Assembly: GCA_029959085.1 (NCBI GenBank)
Contig: JARWIR010000091.1
Span: 1 to 64,000, forward strand
From: Nemophila menziesii
Lineage: Eukaryota > Streptophyta > Magnoliopsida > Boraginales > Hydrophyllaceae
DNA: 64,000 bases
Direction: 5' to 3'
Position 1 is the first letter of the stretch. Each line of letters starts with the position of its first letter. The translations under genes and the position numbers were made by a program. Positions 8,069 to 20,770 of the stretch are shown one piece after another. Under the pieces are notes generated by a model, which saw only the letters and a program-made list of their open reading frames with translations, ran no database searches and had not been told where the DNA came from.

Positions 8069-8509
8069 ATGACAAACAGAACGAATGTTTTGGATTACAA
8101 GAGGAAGTGTTCAATAATAGGGAAGAACAAGAAATTGCCTAGAGCCACAACAGAAAAGTCCATTAACCTTGATGAGCCTATTGAAAAGAAACCAAAGACA
8201 CCAGCACAACCACTACAAAGGAAATTAACAGCAAGGATGAGTGTACCACCAAGGCCTAAAGCAAAGACACCAATCCAAGATCAAATTTATTTGTCAAATC
8301 TTAATAGAAATTCAAAGAGTATATCCACAACACCAGCATGGTCAGTTAAATTGATGAGAAAAATTGGTAATATAAAAAGAGAATTCAACTCCTGCTGGGA
8401 TGAAATTTCAAGGATTAAAGACTTGGATATTGATAATTATGCTTTTTCTTCGGAAGATGATTTGGTAGATATTTATGGCGAGGTACCCCGTTCTAATACT
8501 TCTTCTTAA
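8069..8509 (+). CDS. Unknown 146-residue ORF, unit 1
   Basis: ATG at 8069 to TAA at 8507-8509. I do not recognise the protein. It is basic and Pro/Lys-rich between residues ~36 and 70 (EKKPKTPAQPLQRKL, SVPPRPKAKTP), has a short helix-like middle (VKLMRKIGNIKREFN), and an acidic C-terminal stretch (SSEDDLVD). No signal peptide or membrane segment. Its place after the gypsy 3' region suggests it could be the start of the extra (env-like position) ORF some Athila-type elements carry, but that is only positional. Unit 1 has Leu8 (Met8 elsewhere), Arg25, Ser108 and Ile135. Across six copies amino-acid changes clearly outnumber silent ones, so it is probably not under selection. Confidence 0.35.
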   Translation: MTNRTNVLDYKRKCSIIGKNKKLPRATTEKSINLDEPIEKKPKTPAQPLQRKLTARMSVPPRPKAKTPIQDQIYLSNLNRNSKSISTTPAWSVKLMRKIGNIKREFNSCWDEISRIKDLDIDNYAFSSEDDLVDIYGEVPRSNTSS

Positions 8510-9278
8510 TTTCTTGTATGCGTTAGTTAAGGTTTCTAGTTTAAATTTTATATTTCTTTATTGAGTCTTCTTCGAGTCGTGGGGACACGACTACTTTTGA
8601 GTTAGGGGTGGGGCTTCGTTGTCCTCATCTTCCTTTTTTGTTTTTGCATAAAATTTAAAATTTTTAGGTTTGAATTGGCATAGAATATAGTGAATGTACC
8701 TATTGAGCATTATTTAATTAAGTTAATGATAGTAAGTAGTATGTTCTTGAAAGGTGACACAAAGATGTTTAGTATGCATGTATGAAAACAGGATGTAAAA
8801 GATAGAAAAGATTAATGAGAAATGCGTAAGAAGTCAAGTTGAAACTCAGGGAGAGTTATTGGGTGTGTAGAACGTGAGGTTTCAAATTAGTTGAAAACCC
8901 GCTTGTCTATGAACTAGTAGTGATTAAGTAACTAGATTCGGTAGTTAGAAAAGTGAATAAGGCAATTCTTTCATATTTGAAGCCACTTGAAGCCTTTTTA
9001 GCTTTCTTACCCTTTTTATTTGATTATTATTATTTATCTGTCTTAGCCTCACAGATATTTTCTAAAGCCTTTTATTTAACCACATTTTAAGCCATACCCC
9101 TAGTTTATAGGACTTATCCATATGACCCGCACTCGAATCGCAAAACTTGAGACAAGTCATTTTTAGAGCTTGAGTTTGGGGTGGTGGGATTCATCATTAG
9201 GGAACATTGGGTTTGGGAAATTGTAATTGTGATATTATTGATGATGAAAAAGTTATTATTGTAACCGTTTGCCGGGGT
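8510..9278. other. AT-rich tail after the 146-residue ORF
   Basis: No gene. A 7-bp-stem hairpin (agtcgtg / cacgact, 8575-8592) lies shortly after the ORF. Near 9051 the sequence reads cctcacag in type-A units and cctctccg in type-B units, one of the alternation markers. Weak minus-strand frames here (for example at 9114-9368) run through low-complexity AT sequence and are not supported. Same stretch in each unit. Confidence 0.55.
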
Positions 9279-9753
9279 AATAGTAAATGAAAAAAGCTGA
9301 AAGCATGAAAAGAAAAGAATATATGAGAAAAAAATAGTGTGATATCTCAACATAAAAAAGAGAGTCATAGTTTTACAAAAGAAAAAAGAGATATATTAAA
9401 AGATTGAAAAGTATTTGGATTGGCAAATACTTTAGGTGTATTTAATAATTTAATTATCGTCCTATATTTATATTTTCCTATTTCTTGTCTTGATTTGTTG
9501 ATTTATTATTTTTAGAGTATATTTGGTTTAATTGTTTGTTAATTGTGAAGCTTTAAAGATATATGATAATTAATTATATGCCAAATTAATTCGAAGAGAT
9601 AAGGGAAAGAAGATAATGATGAAAATTGTATATAAAGGAAGGAAATATAAAAAAAGAAAAGATAAAAATGCCATTAAAAAACATAACATTTAACTAGGCC
9701 TTTAAAAATTTTATTTCAAACTTTGAGGCCTAAAAACGTATTTTCCTCAAAAT

Positions 9754-10265
9754 TCAATTCTTCTCTGAGCAATCTATTACAGAGTGGCCTGGCATGCCAC
9801 AATGAAAACACCTGTTTCCGCTAGCAAATCAGGTAAAGCGGCCGACTCCACCACCACCACCACCGTCTCTACCACCACCACCACCATTATTACCACCATG
9901 TGGGCAATCTTGGGCCATATGCCCTGGCTTTCCACAGATGTTTCAAACTCCAGTTCGCTCACTTGGACACTCTCGAGATATGTGCCCGTACCCACCACAG
10001 TTGTAGCACCCAGCGCCGCCACCAACACCACAACGCCCACCACCACAAACAAGGGCAACAACCACACCTTCACCCTGGCGACATTCCTTAGAAAAATGCC
10101 CAGTTCTTCCGCACTTGTAACACTCCCTACCGCCGCTGGCAGAACCACCACCGATACCAACATCACAGTCTCGAGCTACGTGGCCGATCCTCCCACACAT
10201 GTAACACTCACCACCACCATCACTTTCGTTGCGATCCCCATTACCGTTCCTTCTGTTGTACCCAT
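9754..10265 (-). pseudogene. Zinc-knuckle gene fragment, unit 2
   Basis: Carries the same two in-frame TGA codons as unit 1, so they predate amplification. Knuckle 3 keeps its His (CYNCGGYGHISREC). One extra CCA triplet lengthens the Gly-rich linker by one Gly, and the last knuckle has Met for Lys (CFHCGMPGH), both type-B traits. Confidence 0.85.
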
Positions 10266-10491
10266 GATGGGTATGGGTACAACAGAAGGAACGGTAATGG
10301 GGATCGCAATGAAAGTGATGGTGGTGGTGAGTGTTACACATGTGGGAGGATCGGCCACGTAGCTCGAGACTGTGATGTTGGTATCGGTGGTGGTTGTGCC
10401 AGCGGCGGTAGGGAGTGTCACAAGTGCGGAAGAACTGGGCATTTTTCTAAGGAATGTCGCCAGGGTGAAGGTGTGGTTGTTGCCCTTGTTT
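10047..10491. repeat. Hairpin, 219-bp arms, unit 2
   Basis: Arms 10047-10265 and 10273-10491, loop 10266-10272. Arm mismatches are at the same five positions as in unit 1. Confidence 0.97.
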
Positions 10492-11398
10492 ATATATTAT
10501 ATGTATGTTATGTATATTGTAATTTAAGCTGATTAAATAGAAAGGTATATATAGAGTACAGGTTGTACGTGGGTTGGCACATGGATATCCTTATCCTATA
10601 ATTATATGGATTTATAAATTATAATGAATGATTTTAAAGATTTAGAATAAAATTAATTTTTATGCCATGTTTAGATTAATTATTAAAGGAAAAAAATAAT
10701 AGAAATAACAAATAATAAAAGAATGAAAGGAAAAAAATAATTTTATTTGGAATATAAAAAATAAAAAAGGAAATAAGTAATGTATTATTTGGATTTAAAT
10801 TGTAAAAAGATAGGTGATTAGTCCTAAAGTTAATGATTCACTAATTTTGGCAAAGTCTAACCTAAACAAATATTCAAAATACATTTTTAAATAAATCATT
10901 CTATAACAAAAAATTATTTTCCATATAAAAAACTACATAATTAAAACATTTCCGTATTACAAAACTTTAAAACCGAAACAATTTTATAATTACAATAATT
11001 TCTATTCTAAAACCAAACAATTCCATAATTTTTCCTATTTTATAATATAGAATTAAATCACTTTCTTAAATCATCAAACCTGGATGTGCATAAAAACAAA
11101 AAGAATCAATTACAAATCGGGCATTAAAAACATGAACAAAACGTAGTGGGTTGACTGTACAAAAATAGTCGTGCGACACTAGATTTTAAAATATTTTATC
11201 TTTTAAATAGCTTCAATATGAGAGGATTTTAAAACGAGTCATTCTAAAAGACATCAAAGAATTGTTGTATATATTGTATTTTCTTAAACAATAATATTAT
11301 AAATCCAATCTAAACAAAAGAAAATTAATAAGGAAATAATTAAACGTATTAGCCTTCACGTATTAGAAGATAAAGACATAATTATCTGGCTGCATGAT

Positions 11399-12927
11399 TG
11401 GTGGGGGCAAAGGTGTGATAAAATAATAGATAAATAATAATAATTATAATAAAGAGCACACACCCTTGGGAACCACGAAACTCACTGCAAGTATCACAGA
11501 TCGTTTGCAAGTTTTAATGATAAGTCAAGTTCGTTCGCAGGGACTTACTCTGTTAGATATACTTATGTTTAACAAGCGTAGATGAATTTAAATAATTTAG
11601 AATAAAATATAAAAAGATAAAATAATATGAATAACTATCTGATGTGAAATAATAAATAAGAATGCAGATAAATAAATATGGATGTAAGTCTAATAGATTA
11701 GGGTCACTAATATGTGTCTATTTTACTAAGTTGTTATTCTAACCTGTCATAGATTAAGCATTATATATTAACCATGATTCTAAATTCTACCTAGCCTCTA
11801 TTAGGCTTAGGAGCAACCTCTCCACTACCAAGGATTCCTGAGTAATGATTGGTGATTAAATCAAACCTTTATGGCTATCTAGTTAGGCGAATGATCAAAA
11901 CTAGACGATTATGTGGTGTTGTCAATAACTAAGAATAATCCTAAGATTTGCCAAATCTAGGGTTGTAACAATAAGTCAAAACACATAATAACAATATACG
12001 CCAAGCTCAAATCAATTAAAATAACAAATAGTATTTATGAAATTTAAGACAAAATTATAACCCAACAATTAAAAGTAAACTTACAGAATAAAAGCTTAGA
12101 AATATGGTTGAGCATAAATCTATAGCTAATTACCCTAAATATAGAGAAGGTGAGATGTAGAAGAGGAGTTTGTCACTCTACAATTTCTTGCTTCTTGTCT
12201 TCCTCTATAGGTCAGCTTGCTTCTTGGATGAATAGCTTGATTCTAAGGATGAATATTAATTAGGGACTAAGCTATTATTTAAAACTGAGAAAATACAAGA
12301 AAGGACTAAGCCTAAACTTGAAACTAAGCAAGGACATGTTTACAATGGTATAAGGGTGTATTTATAGGTGTTTAGGAAGACCTAATTCGTTTTTTTGAAG
12401 GAGAAGGAAATTAATGGACTCCTATAGTCCAACTCAAATTCGTAGTTAGATAAGGATAATTACTGCTAACTTGTTTTTACCATATCTTCTTTGTTACTGA
12501 ACCGTTTTTTACCCATAAGATATCAAAAGAATCCTCACGGAATTATCTATCTCCCTATGAAAGGGATCTTCCAGAATCGGCTCGGTTTTGAAGTTATAAT
12601 CACTTCTTTAGGCATAGCTGTAGAAATTCAGATTTATTTGACAGCTTTTCCTTTTTCTAATTGAACTCTTTTTCCTTCTATCTCCAGATTTCTTCAAGAT
12701 CTTCTTTCCTTATCTTTAGACTTGACTTGGAATTTCCAAATTATCTTTAAAGCTTCACACTAAATAAATAATTAAACCCAATATGCGCTAGAAATAATAA
12801 TTTACTAAATCAAGACTAGAAATAGGAAAGTGCAATATTTAATGGGAAAATAAACTAAAAGACTTCCTAAAACACAAAAAATGACGTCTCCAACTAATAT
12901 TAAATCATCACAATTGGGGAGACATCA
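11399..12927 (-). mobile_element. LTR A, unit 2
   Basis: About 1529 bp, same ends. The microsatellite near its 3' end reads taataattataataaag (type B) rather than a pure TAA run. Private changes include gaaccg for ggaccg near 12500 and ccaaattatc for ccatattatc near 12736. Confidence 0.65.
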
Positions 12928-13741
12928 AGACCCCCAACTCAAAGTTGTATCGTCCCGATACAATAAAGATAAAAACAAAGGGAAGTCTCTAAATACACAT
13001 CTAGGTCAATTAAGCACAGAGGAAAGAAGATATCAGAATATGGAGAATAGACTCAAAGCAACTACTCAGAAAATTTCATGTAATAATATTTACAAACTAC
13101 ATACCTTTACACTTCTCATATCCACAGTCAACACGGTTTGAATTCAAGATTAGATTAGCTTCGCAATGTAAGAAGGAGAGGAACTTTACTTAGTTCACCA
13201 AGGAAGCTATAGATTGTTCATCAAACCTTACTTGTATCCAAAGATCCACTTAACTACTCTCTATTGGCTTAATCACTTCTCGATTACATAGCAAAGAATC
13301 AAAATGTCTTTAAGGTTGTAATGTAGGCTTAGGAACGGTATGCTAAGTATATTTGGATAATTTAGAGTGAGCTTTTGGCTCTCTCCTCACTAGCCATCAA
13401 CGAATCGCCCTAGAGCTTGAGTTACTCTCATAAAACGTTTCTCACTCAACCCAATAATTTCTCTGATGCACAAAGTAGCATCCCCAATAACCCAATTAAA
13501 GCATAAGATGTTCACATAAAAATTCCTCTTTGCCGGTCCAAATATATATTCTTTTCAAATCAATTTTCTTCTTTTGTATAGCTATGACTCTTGATGTTCG
13601 AGATATCACGCTATTTTTTCATATATTTTTTTTCTTTTCAATTCTAGCTCGTATCTTCTTTTTCATTCACTATTACCCCGGCAAAGGGTTACAATATAAA
13701 CCTGTGAATCATCACCAATATATAGAACGAGCGCAATTAAT

Positions 13742-14095
13742 AAGCTTGATGAATTTCGATTACATGCTTATGAAAATGCTAAACTTTACAAAGAAAATAC
13801 CAAGAGATGGCATGATAATCGGATTCGAGAGAAGAACTTTGTAGTGGGACAAAGAGTGTTGAAATATAATTCAAAGTTCAGTAATTATCTGGGGAAATTA
13901 AGATCGAAGTGGTCAGGACCTTACATCGTGACCAAAGTTACACCTCATGGAGCTATAGAGATAGAACACCCACTTGAAAACCGTACATTCATGGTGAACG
14001 GTCATCGTTTAAAGATATATCATGGAGGTGAAGATACCGATCGTGCAAAAGACCCACATCCCGGAGAGGTCATGTACCTCCTCGAAGCTCCTTAA
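13742..14095 (+). pseudogene. Integrase C-terminal remnant, unit 2
   Basis: Protein identical to unit 1 over the 117 codons by inspection. Upstream, the continuing frame contains a TAA (tataaacc, near 13697) that unit 1 lacks (tatacacc), confirming there is no intact pol upstream. Confidence 0.85.
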
Positions 14096-14332
14096 AAGCA
14101 CGAGGTAACCCGTCGAGCTTAACGACGTTAAACAAAAGCCAATTTCGTGTATATTAGTTTAAGTTTTTCAATTTTCGTAGTGTAAATTAGTTTAATTTTC
14201 ATTGAATTTAGTGTTTATTATTAAGAAATGAGGAAGGGTGTTTGTTTTTGATGATTTCAGGGGTATAATGGTCATGAGTTTGGGGTCAAAACGATGAGAA
14301 AACAGAAAAATTTGAAGTCCACAGCAGGTTTG

Positions 14333-14546
14333 ACCGGCTAGCCGGCGAGCTGGCCGGCATACCGGCCGAAAGAGCAGAAGGACCCCAACTCTCTGACCAC
14401 TGCGTCAGCAATGACGCAGCATTGCTGCGTCAAGATTTGCGCCAGCAAGATTCCGCCGGCATGCCGGTCAGCTGACCGGCTAGCCGGCCAAAGAAGGAGA
14501 AGGTTCTGGTCCTTGCGTCAGCAACGACGCAAGGTCGCTGCGTCTC
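14333..14546. repeat. GC-rich palindrome cluster, full form (unit 2)
   Basis: Two successive blocks, each with a ccggc palindrome set followed by a gcgtca palindrome set: first block to about 14440, second about 14452-14546 (ccggcatgccggtcagctg, then gcgtcagcaacgacgc). This intact layout shows what unit 1 lost. Confidence 0.85.
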
Positions 14547-14772
14547 GAAACACGCCATCGACCTGAAAGTCTGACTAATGATTCAGGATTATCAAGGATC
14601 GGAGGTAATGTCTCAAGATCCTTAAAGAGTCTCCTTCGCATACACCAAACCTAAAAACCTGAAAAAGATGAACAAACAAAGCGTAAAACTGAAAAATAAA
14701 AATACAACTTACACTAAAGGATAAACACCAAGTCACACGCTACCGTCCCCGCCAGCGGCGCCAAAAACTTAA

Positions 14773-16263
14773 TGGTCCTTTGTGTGTTCTAAAATAAATG
14801 CAATAAGAAAAGAGAACCACAACCGCAAGTGTACGGTTGTCCCAAGTAATAATAGTGATAAAACAGATTCGTTCTCAGGGACGTATTGGTTGACTCTAAT
14901 GCTTAGCAGATAGTGATTAATTGCACGTAAAACAAGTTAATGATTTTAAGATTGGTTGTTTGTTTTTCTAATAACTAAGAAAAATAATGTAAAGACTAAA
15001 TTAATGCAAATATAATGCTGGACGCAGCTAAAAATAACTGGACGCGAGATATGAGAGGTAATACTCGAGCAACGCTAGGGTTTCACCTAAATCTAATCAT
15101 TCCATGTATTGTTTAAGGGACGAATTAGGTAATTAATATTGGTCGGGATTCAATTATCTTCTTACCCCCGTCAGGGTGGACTAAGGAGCTCTTCTCAGGT
15201 GCTACAAACCCCGTCAGGGTGAATATAGTCCACCTTCGAATGATTAAAGCCTAACTACCCAATTGGCCGTAGGATTAATTAAGCCTGTCAAGGTCAAATA
15301 ATTTCTATCCTACTTTCGTTAAATAGTTCTGTACCTAGACCCCCATCAAGGTGATCCAATTGCCACTAATTGGAATAGCCTAAGTACTAGGTCCTAATAT
15401 TGATTAGCTATTTCAATAAAAGTCAATACGTGTAAATTAAAGAAAAATATTAAATACCCAATTCGATTTCAATTGAAATAATCCCAAATTCAAAGACATA
15501 GAATGGAAAAGATTGGGGTTCAACCCATTACGCGTTCTCAAGTACCAAATGAAATTAGTTCATAATCGTAAGAACTAAGAAAATAAATTGAAAGGAATTA
15601 ATGATTGTTTTACAGAAATAGAAATAAGAAACCTAATTAGGAAGTTGATTCGGCTGCAAAGTGGAGATATAGACAGTCTCCAGCTCTTGGCTTCTTCTTT
15701 TCCTTGCTTCTGCTTCTTCTCTTTTTGTCTGACTTTGTGAATAATGAATTGTGTGTAAAATAGAAGTAAAAAAGCCTTATTTATACTCTAAAATTCGGAC
15801 TTGGACCTTAGGCTAAGGTTTAAAAGAAATAATAAAGGCCCAAGTCCATTATCTTAGCCCAAAATCCCGTAACTGCTGCACCACCTCCACTAAATCAGCA
15901 CTAGCCGGTTCGTTTCAACTCGGATTGACCTCATTCTAGTTGCTAAAGTTCCGTAACTCAATGGGGCACAATTTCTCTTCAAAGGTCAGCGGCTGAATAT
16001 ACTCTTAGGTGGCTTGAAATCAACAATTTTTATCAGTGTCCAGATTTGCAACTTCCTCTCCTAGCTAGTATTCAAAACCTACAAACTTTTCACAAAAATA
16101 CAAAATATTACGCGTAAAAGTTTAATAAATTAAAATTACTAGAAATTAAAGAGGAAAATCGGATTATTGCATATTTAGTCCAAAATTCTATCAAAATAGT
16201 CAGATAATCACCTAATTTGATGTCTCCTAAGCATATATATATAGAACAACAGAGGAGACATCA
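14773..16263 (-). mobile_element. LTR B, unit 2
   Basis: About 1491 bp. Its adjacent primer site (14746-14763) has a second mismatch to tRNA-Asp (gccag for ggcag), which would weaken priming. Near the 5' hairpin it reads catatatata for catataaata and agaggagac for ggggagac. Confidence 0.7.
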
Positions 16264-16265
16264 GC

Positions 16266-16562
16266 AAGTTAGTTATTAACATAACGTTTGTAGAAGCTCT
16301 CAAGAGAATACCAAAATATCTTAAATTCATGAAGGACATTCTCTCTAACAAACGAAGCTTAGAAACTGAGGAGATGAATGGATTGTCAAAGGAGTGTAAT
16401 ACTACATATCAAATTAAATTACCATTAGACGCACGTAAACCCAATAACTCTTGGATGGGACCATACATGGCTACAAAGAATAGATCCGAGAAGTTCGTGG
16501 GAGTAAAAGGCAAGGGATTCAAATTTAGCCTGCCAGATATTAATAAATTTACTCATTGCTAG
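16266..16562 (+). pseudogene. gag/pol-integrase fusion remnant, unit 2
   Basis: Reads INITFVEAL, with Thr for the conserved Pro of the IPF motif (acg for ccg near 16284). Otherwise like unit 3, with SLPDINKF at the end. Confidence 0.7.
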
Positions 16563-17413
16563 GGAGGTGATGTTCACACATAATCACAGAGGTAACACGT
16601 CGAACTAAACGACGTTAAACAAAAGTGCTCTTGGGAGACACCCCTTGTTTTAATTGCTTTCTAGTTAATTCTAAGTTAGTGTATATTATTAATGTGTTCA
16701 CAAGCTAATAGGAGAGAAAGGTAGTGTGTTATATGTGCAGGAATTGACTTTTGGGGTCAAATAGATGAAAAAAACAGGAAACAAGACCTTTCTTCCGGTG
16801 TACCGCAGGTCCAAAACCGTGGCGATGGTTTTCCACCACGGTTCATTGTCGAGAGTAGGGAGAGAAAACCATATCGGGAAATCGCAAGATACGGTTTTTT
16901 CCAACACGGGTTCGGTACACCGCACGATTCTTCCGGTGTACCGCAGGCGGAAAAAAATTGATACAGCAACAGAAAAAAAAGAAAAAAAAAATTCGTCGGG
17001 ACGGTTTTTCACTACGGTTCACAGCCGAGACACATTAGCAAAATCGTAGCGAAAAATAGCGCATACGGTTTAATTTTTTTTATTTTAGCTAAAACTTCAA
17101 AAGGCCATAACTTTGTGCTCGGAAGTCGGAATTCACTTTTTTAAGAGCCTAGATCGCATATTTTTTCGAGATCTATCTAATAGAGTTGAGAAAACCTGAT
17201 TTTGAGGTAAAATAAAAACGCTTTTCAGACCCAACCCCTATAATACACCTTGAAGCTTAATTAACCATCATAAAACATCATCAAATCGTCAAGCGTTCAA
17301 GAGTTCTTCAACAACAATCAAGAGTACCTTCTTCTACCATTAATAATCATTCATTCAAGAAACAAAATCAAGCCACAACAGAAAAGATGACTTGAGTTGT
17401 GGTTTATTCAAAG

Positions 17414-17854
17414 ATGACAAACTGAACGAATGTTATGGATTACAAGAGGAAGTGTTCAATAATAGGGAAGAACAAGAAATTGCCTGGAGCCACAACAGAA
17501 AAGTCCATTAACCTTGATGAGCCTATTGAAAAGAAACCAAAGACACCAGCACAACCACTACAAAGGAAATTAACAGCAAGGATGAGTGTACCACCAAGGC
17601 CTAAAGCAAAGACACCAATCCAAGATCAAATTTATTTGTCAAATCTTAATAGAAATTCAAAGAGTATATCCACAACACCAGCATGGTCAGTTAAATTGAT
17701 GAGAAAAATTGGTAATATAAAAAGAGAATTCAACGCCTGCTGGGATGAAATTTCAAGGATTAAAGACTTGGATATTGATAATTATGCTTTTTCTTCGGAA
17801 GATGATTTGGTAGATCTTTATGGCGAGGTACCCCGTTCTAATACTTCTTCTTAA
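17414..17854 (+). pseudogene. 146-residue ORF, broken in unit 2
   Basis: Codon 4 is TGA (17423-17425, Arg in other units). Only an internal start at Met8 (17435) leaves a 139-residue frame. Carries Gly25 (type B), Ala108 and Leu135. The break shows at least this copy is dispensable in full length. Confidence 0.45.
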
Positions 17855-19099
17855 TTGCTTGTATGCATTAGTTAAGGTTTCTAGTTTAAATTTTATATTT
17901 CTTTATTGAGTCTTCTTCGAGTCGTGGGGACACGACTACTTTTGAGTTAGGGGTGGGGATTCGTTGTCCTCATCTTCCTTTTTTGTTTTTGCATAAAATT
18001 TAAAATTTTTAGGTTTGAATTGGCATAGAATATAGTGAATGTACCTATTGAGCATTATTTAATTAAGTTAATGATAGTAAGTAGTATGTTCTTGAAAGGT
18101 GACACAAAGATGTTTAGTATGCATGTATGAAAACAGGATGTAAAAGATAGAAAAGATTAATGAGAAATGCGTAAGAAGTCAAGTTGAAACTCAGGGAGAG
18201 TTATTGGGTGTGTAGAACGTGAGGTTTCAAATTAGTTGAAAACCCGCTTGTCTATGAACTAGTAGTGATTAAGTAACAAGATTCGGTAGTTAGAAAAGTG
18301 AATAAGGCAATTCTTTCATATTTGAAGCCACTTGAAGCCTTTTTAGCTTTCTTACCCTTTTTATTTGATTATTATTATTTATCTGTCTTAGCCTCTCCGA
18401 TATTTTCTAAAGCCTTTTATTTAACCACATTTTAAGCCATACCCCTAGTTTATAGGAGTTATCCATATGACCCGCACTCGAATCGCAAAACCTGAGACAA
18501 GTCATTTTTAGAGCTTGAGTTTGGGGTGGTGGTATTCATAATTAGGGAACATTGGGTTTGGGAAATTGTAATTGTGATATTATTGATGATGAAAAAGTTA
18601 TTATTGTAACCGTTTGCCGGGGTAATAGTAAATGAAAAAAGCTGAAAAGCATGAAAAGAAAAGAATATATGAGAAAAAAATAGTGTGATATCTCAACATA
18701 AAAAAGAGAGTCATAGTTTTACAAAAGAAAAAAGAGATATATGAAAAGATTGAAAAGTATTTGGATTGGAAAATACTTTAGGTGTATTTAATAATTTAAT
18801 TATCGTCCTATATTTATATTTTCCTATTTCTTGTCTTGATTTGTTGATTTATTATTTTTAGAGTATATTTGGTTTAATTGTTTGTTAATTGTGAAGCTTT
18901 AAAGATCTATGATAATTAATTATATGCCAAATTAATTCGAAGAGATAAGGGAAAGAAGATAATGATGAAAATTGTATATAAAGGAAGGAAATATAAAAAA
19001 AGAAAAGATAAAAATGCCATTAAAAAACATAACATTTAACTAGGCCTTTAAAAATTTTATTTCAAACTTTGAGGCCTAAAAACGTATTTTCCTCAAAAT

Positions 19100-19608
19100 T
19101 CAATTCTTCTCTGAGCAATCTATTACAGAGTGGCCTGGCTTGCCACAATGAAAACACCTGTTTCCGCTAGCAAATCAGGTAAAGCGGCCGACTCCACCAC
19201 CACCTCCGTCTCTACCACCACCACCACCATTATTACCACCATGTGGGCAATCTTGGGCCATATGCCCTGGCTTTCCACAGATGTTTCAAACTCCAGTTCG
19301 CTCACTTGGACACTCTCGAGATATGTGCCCGTACCCACCACAGTTGTAGCACCCAGCGCCGCCACCAACACCACAACGCCCACCACCACAAACAAGGGCA
19401 ACAACCACACCTTCACCCTGGCGACATTCCTTAGAAAAATGCCCAGTTCTTCCGCACTTGTAACACTCCCTACCGCCGCTGGCAGAACCACCACCGATAC
19501 CAACATCACAGTCTCGAGCTACGTGGCCGATCCTCCCACACATGTAACACTCACCACCACCATCACTTTCGTTGCGATCCCCATTACCGTTCCTTCTGTT
19601 GTACCCAT
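19100..19608 (-). pseudogene. Zinc-knuckle gene fragment, unit 3
   Basis: Same two TGA codons as the other copies. Linker length as in unit 1 (no extra CCA), last knuckle CFHCGKPGH (type A). Knuckle 3 His is intact. Confidence 0.85.
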
Positions 19609-19834
19609 GATTGGTATGGGTACAACAGAAGGAACGGTAATGGGGATCGCAACGAAAGTGATGGTGGTGGTGAGTGTTACACATGTGGGAGGATTGGCCA
19701 CGTAGCTCGAGACTGTGATGTTGGTATCGGTGGTGGTTGTGCCAGCGGCGGTAGGGAATGTCACAAGTGCGGAAGAACTGGGCATTTTTCTAAGGAATGT
19801 CGCCAGGGTGAAGGTGTGGTTGTTGCCCTTGTTT
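19390..19834. repeat. Hairpin, 219-bp arms, unit 3
   Basis: Arms 19390-19608 and 19616-19834; the loop is gattggt (gatgggt elsewhere). The right arm has aac at the site where unit 1 and the B units have aat, removing one arm mismatch, but it gains two private right-arm changes (gaggattgg for gaggatcgg near 19693, gggaatgtc for gggagtgtc near 19757). Confidence 0.97.
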
Positions 19835-20125
19835 ATATATTATATGTATGTTATGTATATTGTAATTTAAGCTGATTAAATAGACAGGTATATATAGAGT
19901 ACAGGTTGTACGTGGGTTGGCACATGGATATCCTTATCCTATAATTATATGGATTTATAAATTATAATAAATGATTTTAAAGATTTAGAATAAAATTAAT
20001 TTTTATGCCATGTTTAGATTAATTAATAAAGGAAAAAAATAATAGAAATAACAAATAATAATAGAATGAAAGGAAAAAAATAATTTTATTTGGAATATAA
20101 AAAATAAAAAAGGAAATAATTAATG

Positions 20126-20167
20126 TATTATTTGGATTTTTTTTTTGTCATAGGTATTATTTGGATT
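20126..20167. repeat. 16-nt insertion flanked by 13-bp direct repeat (unit 3 only)
   Basis: tattatttggatt occurs at 20126-20138 and again at 20155-20167; between them lies ttttttttgtcatagg, which on the minus strand is CCTATGAC followed by a run of A. Other units have the 13-mer once and no insert. A short A-tailed segment with a 13-bp duplication is the pattern left by a severely 5'-truncated LINE/SINE insertion. Confidence 0.75.
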
Positions 20168-20770
20168 CAAATTGTAAAAAGATAGGTGATTAGTCCTAAA
20201 GTTAATGATTCACTAATTTTGGCAAAGTCTAACCTAAACAAATATTCAAAATACATTTTTAAATAAATCATTCTATAACAAAAAATTATTTTCCATATAA
20301 AAAACTACATAATTAAAACATTTCCGTATTACAAAACTTTAAAACCGAAACAATTTTATAATTACAATAATTTCTATTCTAAAACCAAACAATTCCATAA
20401 TTTTTCCTATTTTATAATACAGAATTAAATCACTTTCTTAAATCATCAAACCTGGATGTGCATAAAAACAAAAAGAATCAATTACAAATCGGGCATTAAA
20501 AACATGAACAAAACGTAGTGGGTTGACTGTACAAAAATAGTCGTGTGACACTAGATTTTAAAATATTTTATCTTTTAAATAGCTTCAATATGAGAGGATT
20601 TTAAAACGAGTCATTCTAAAAGACATCAAAGAATTGTTGTATATATTGTATTTTCTTAAACAATAAAATTATAAATCCAATCTAAACAAAAGAAAATTAA
20701 TAAGGAAATAATTAAACGTATTAGCCTTCACGTATTAGAAGATAAAGACATGATTATCTGGCTGCATGAT

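Larger units (their letters stand above)
1..9278. repeat. Tandem unit 1 (type A), 9278 bp
   Basis: First complete copy in the window. Its first bases recur at 9279, 18624, 28002, 37355, 46699 and 56041. Unit 1 is the shortest copy because 63 bp are missing from the GC-rich cluster near 5180. It carries type-A variants over most of its length, but switches to type-B variants between about 1030 (right hairpin arm) and 1262. Unit boundaries are arbitrary because no array end is visible. Confidence 0.98.
9279..18623. repeat. Tandem unit 2 (type B), 9345 bp
   Basis: Type-B variants at the alternation markers (for example A at 9794, GGA at 17486, cctctccg before 18400). Retains the 63 bp missing from unit 1. 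Its gene-free stretches correspond one-to-one with those of unit 1: 10492-11398, 12940-13741, 14096-14332, 16563-17413 and 17855-18623, and add nothing new. Confidence 0.98.
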
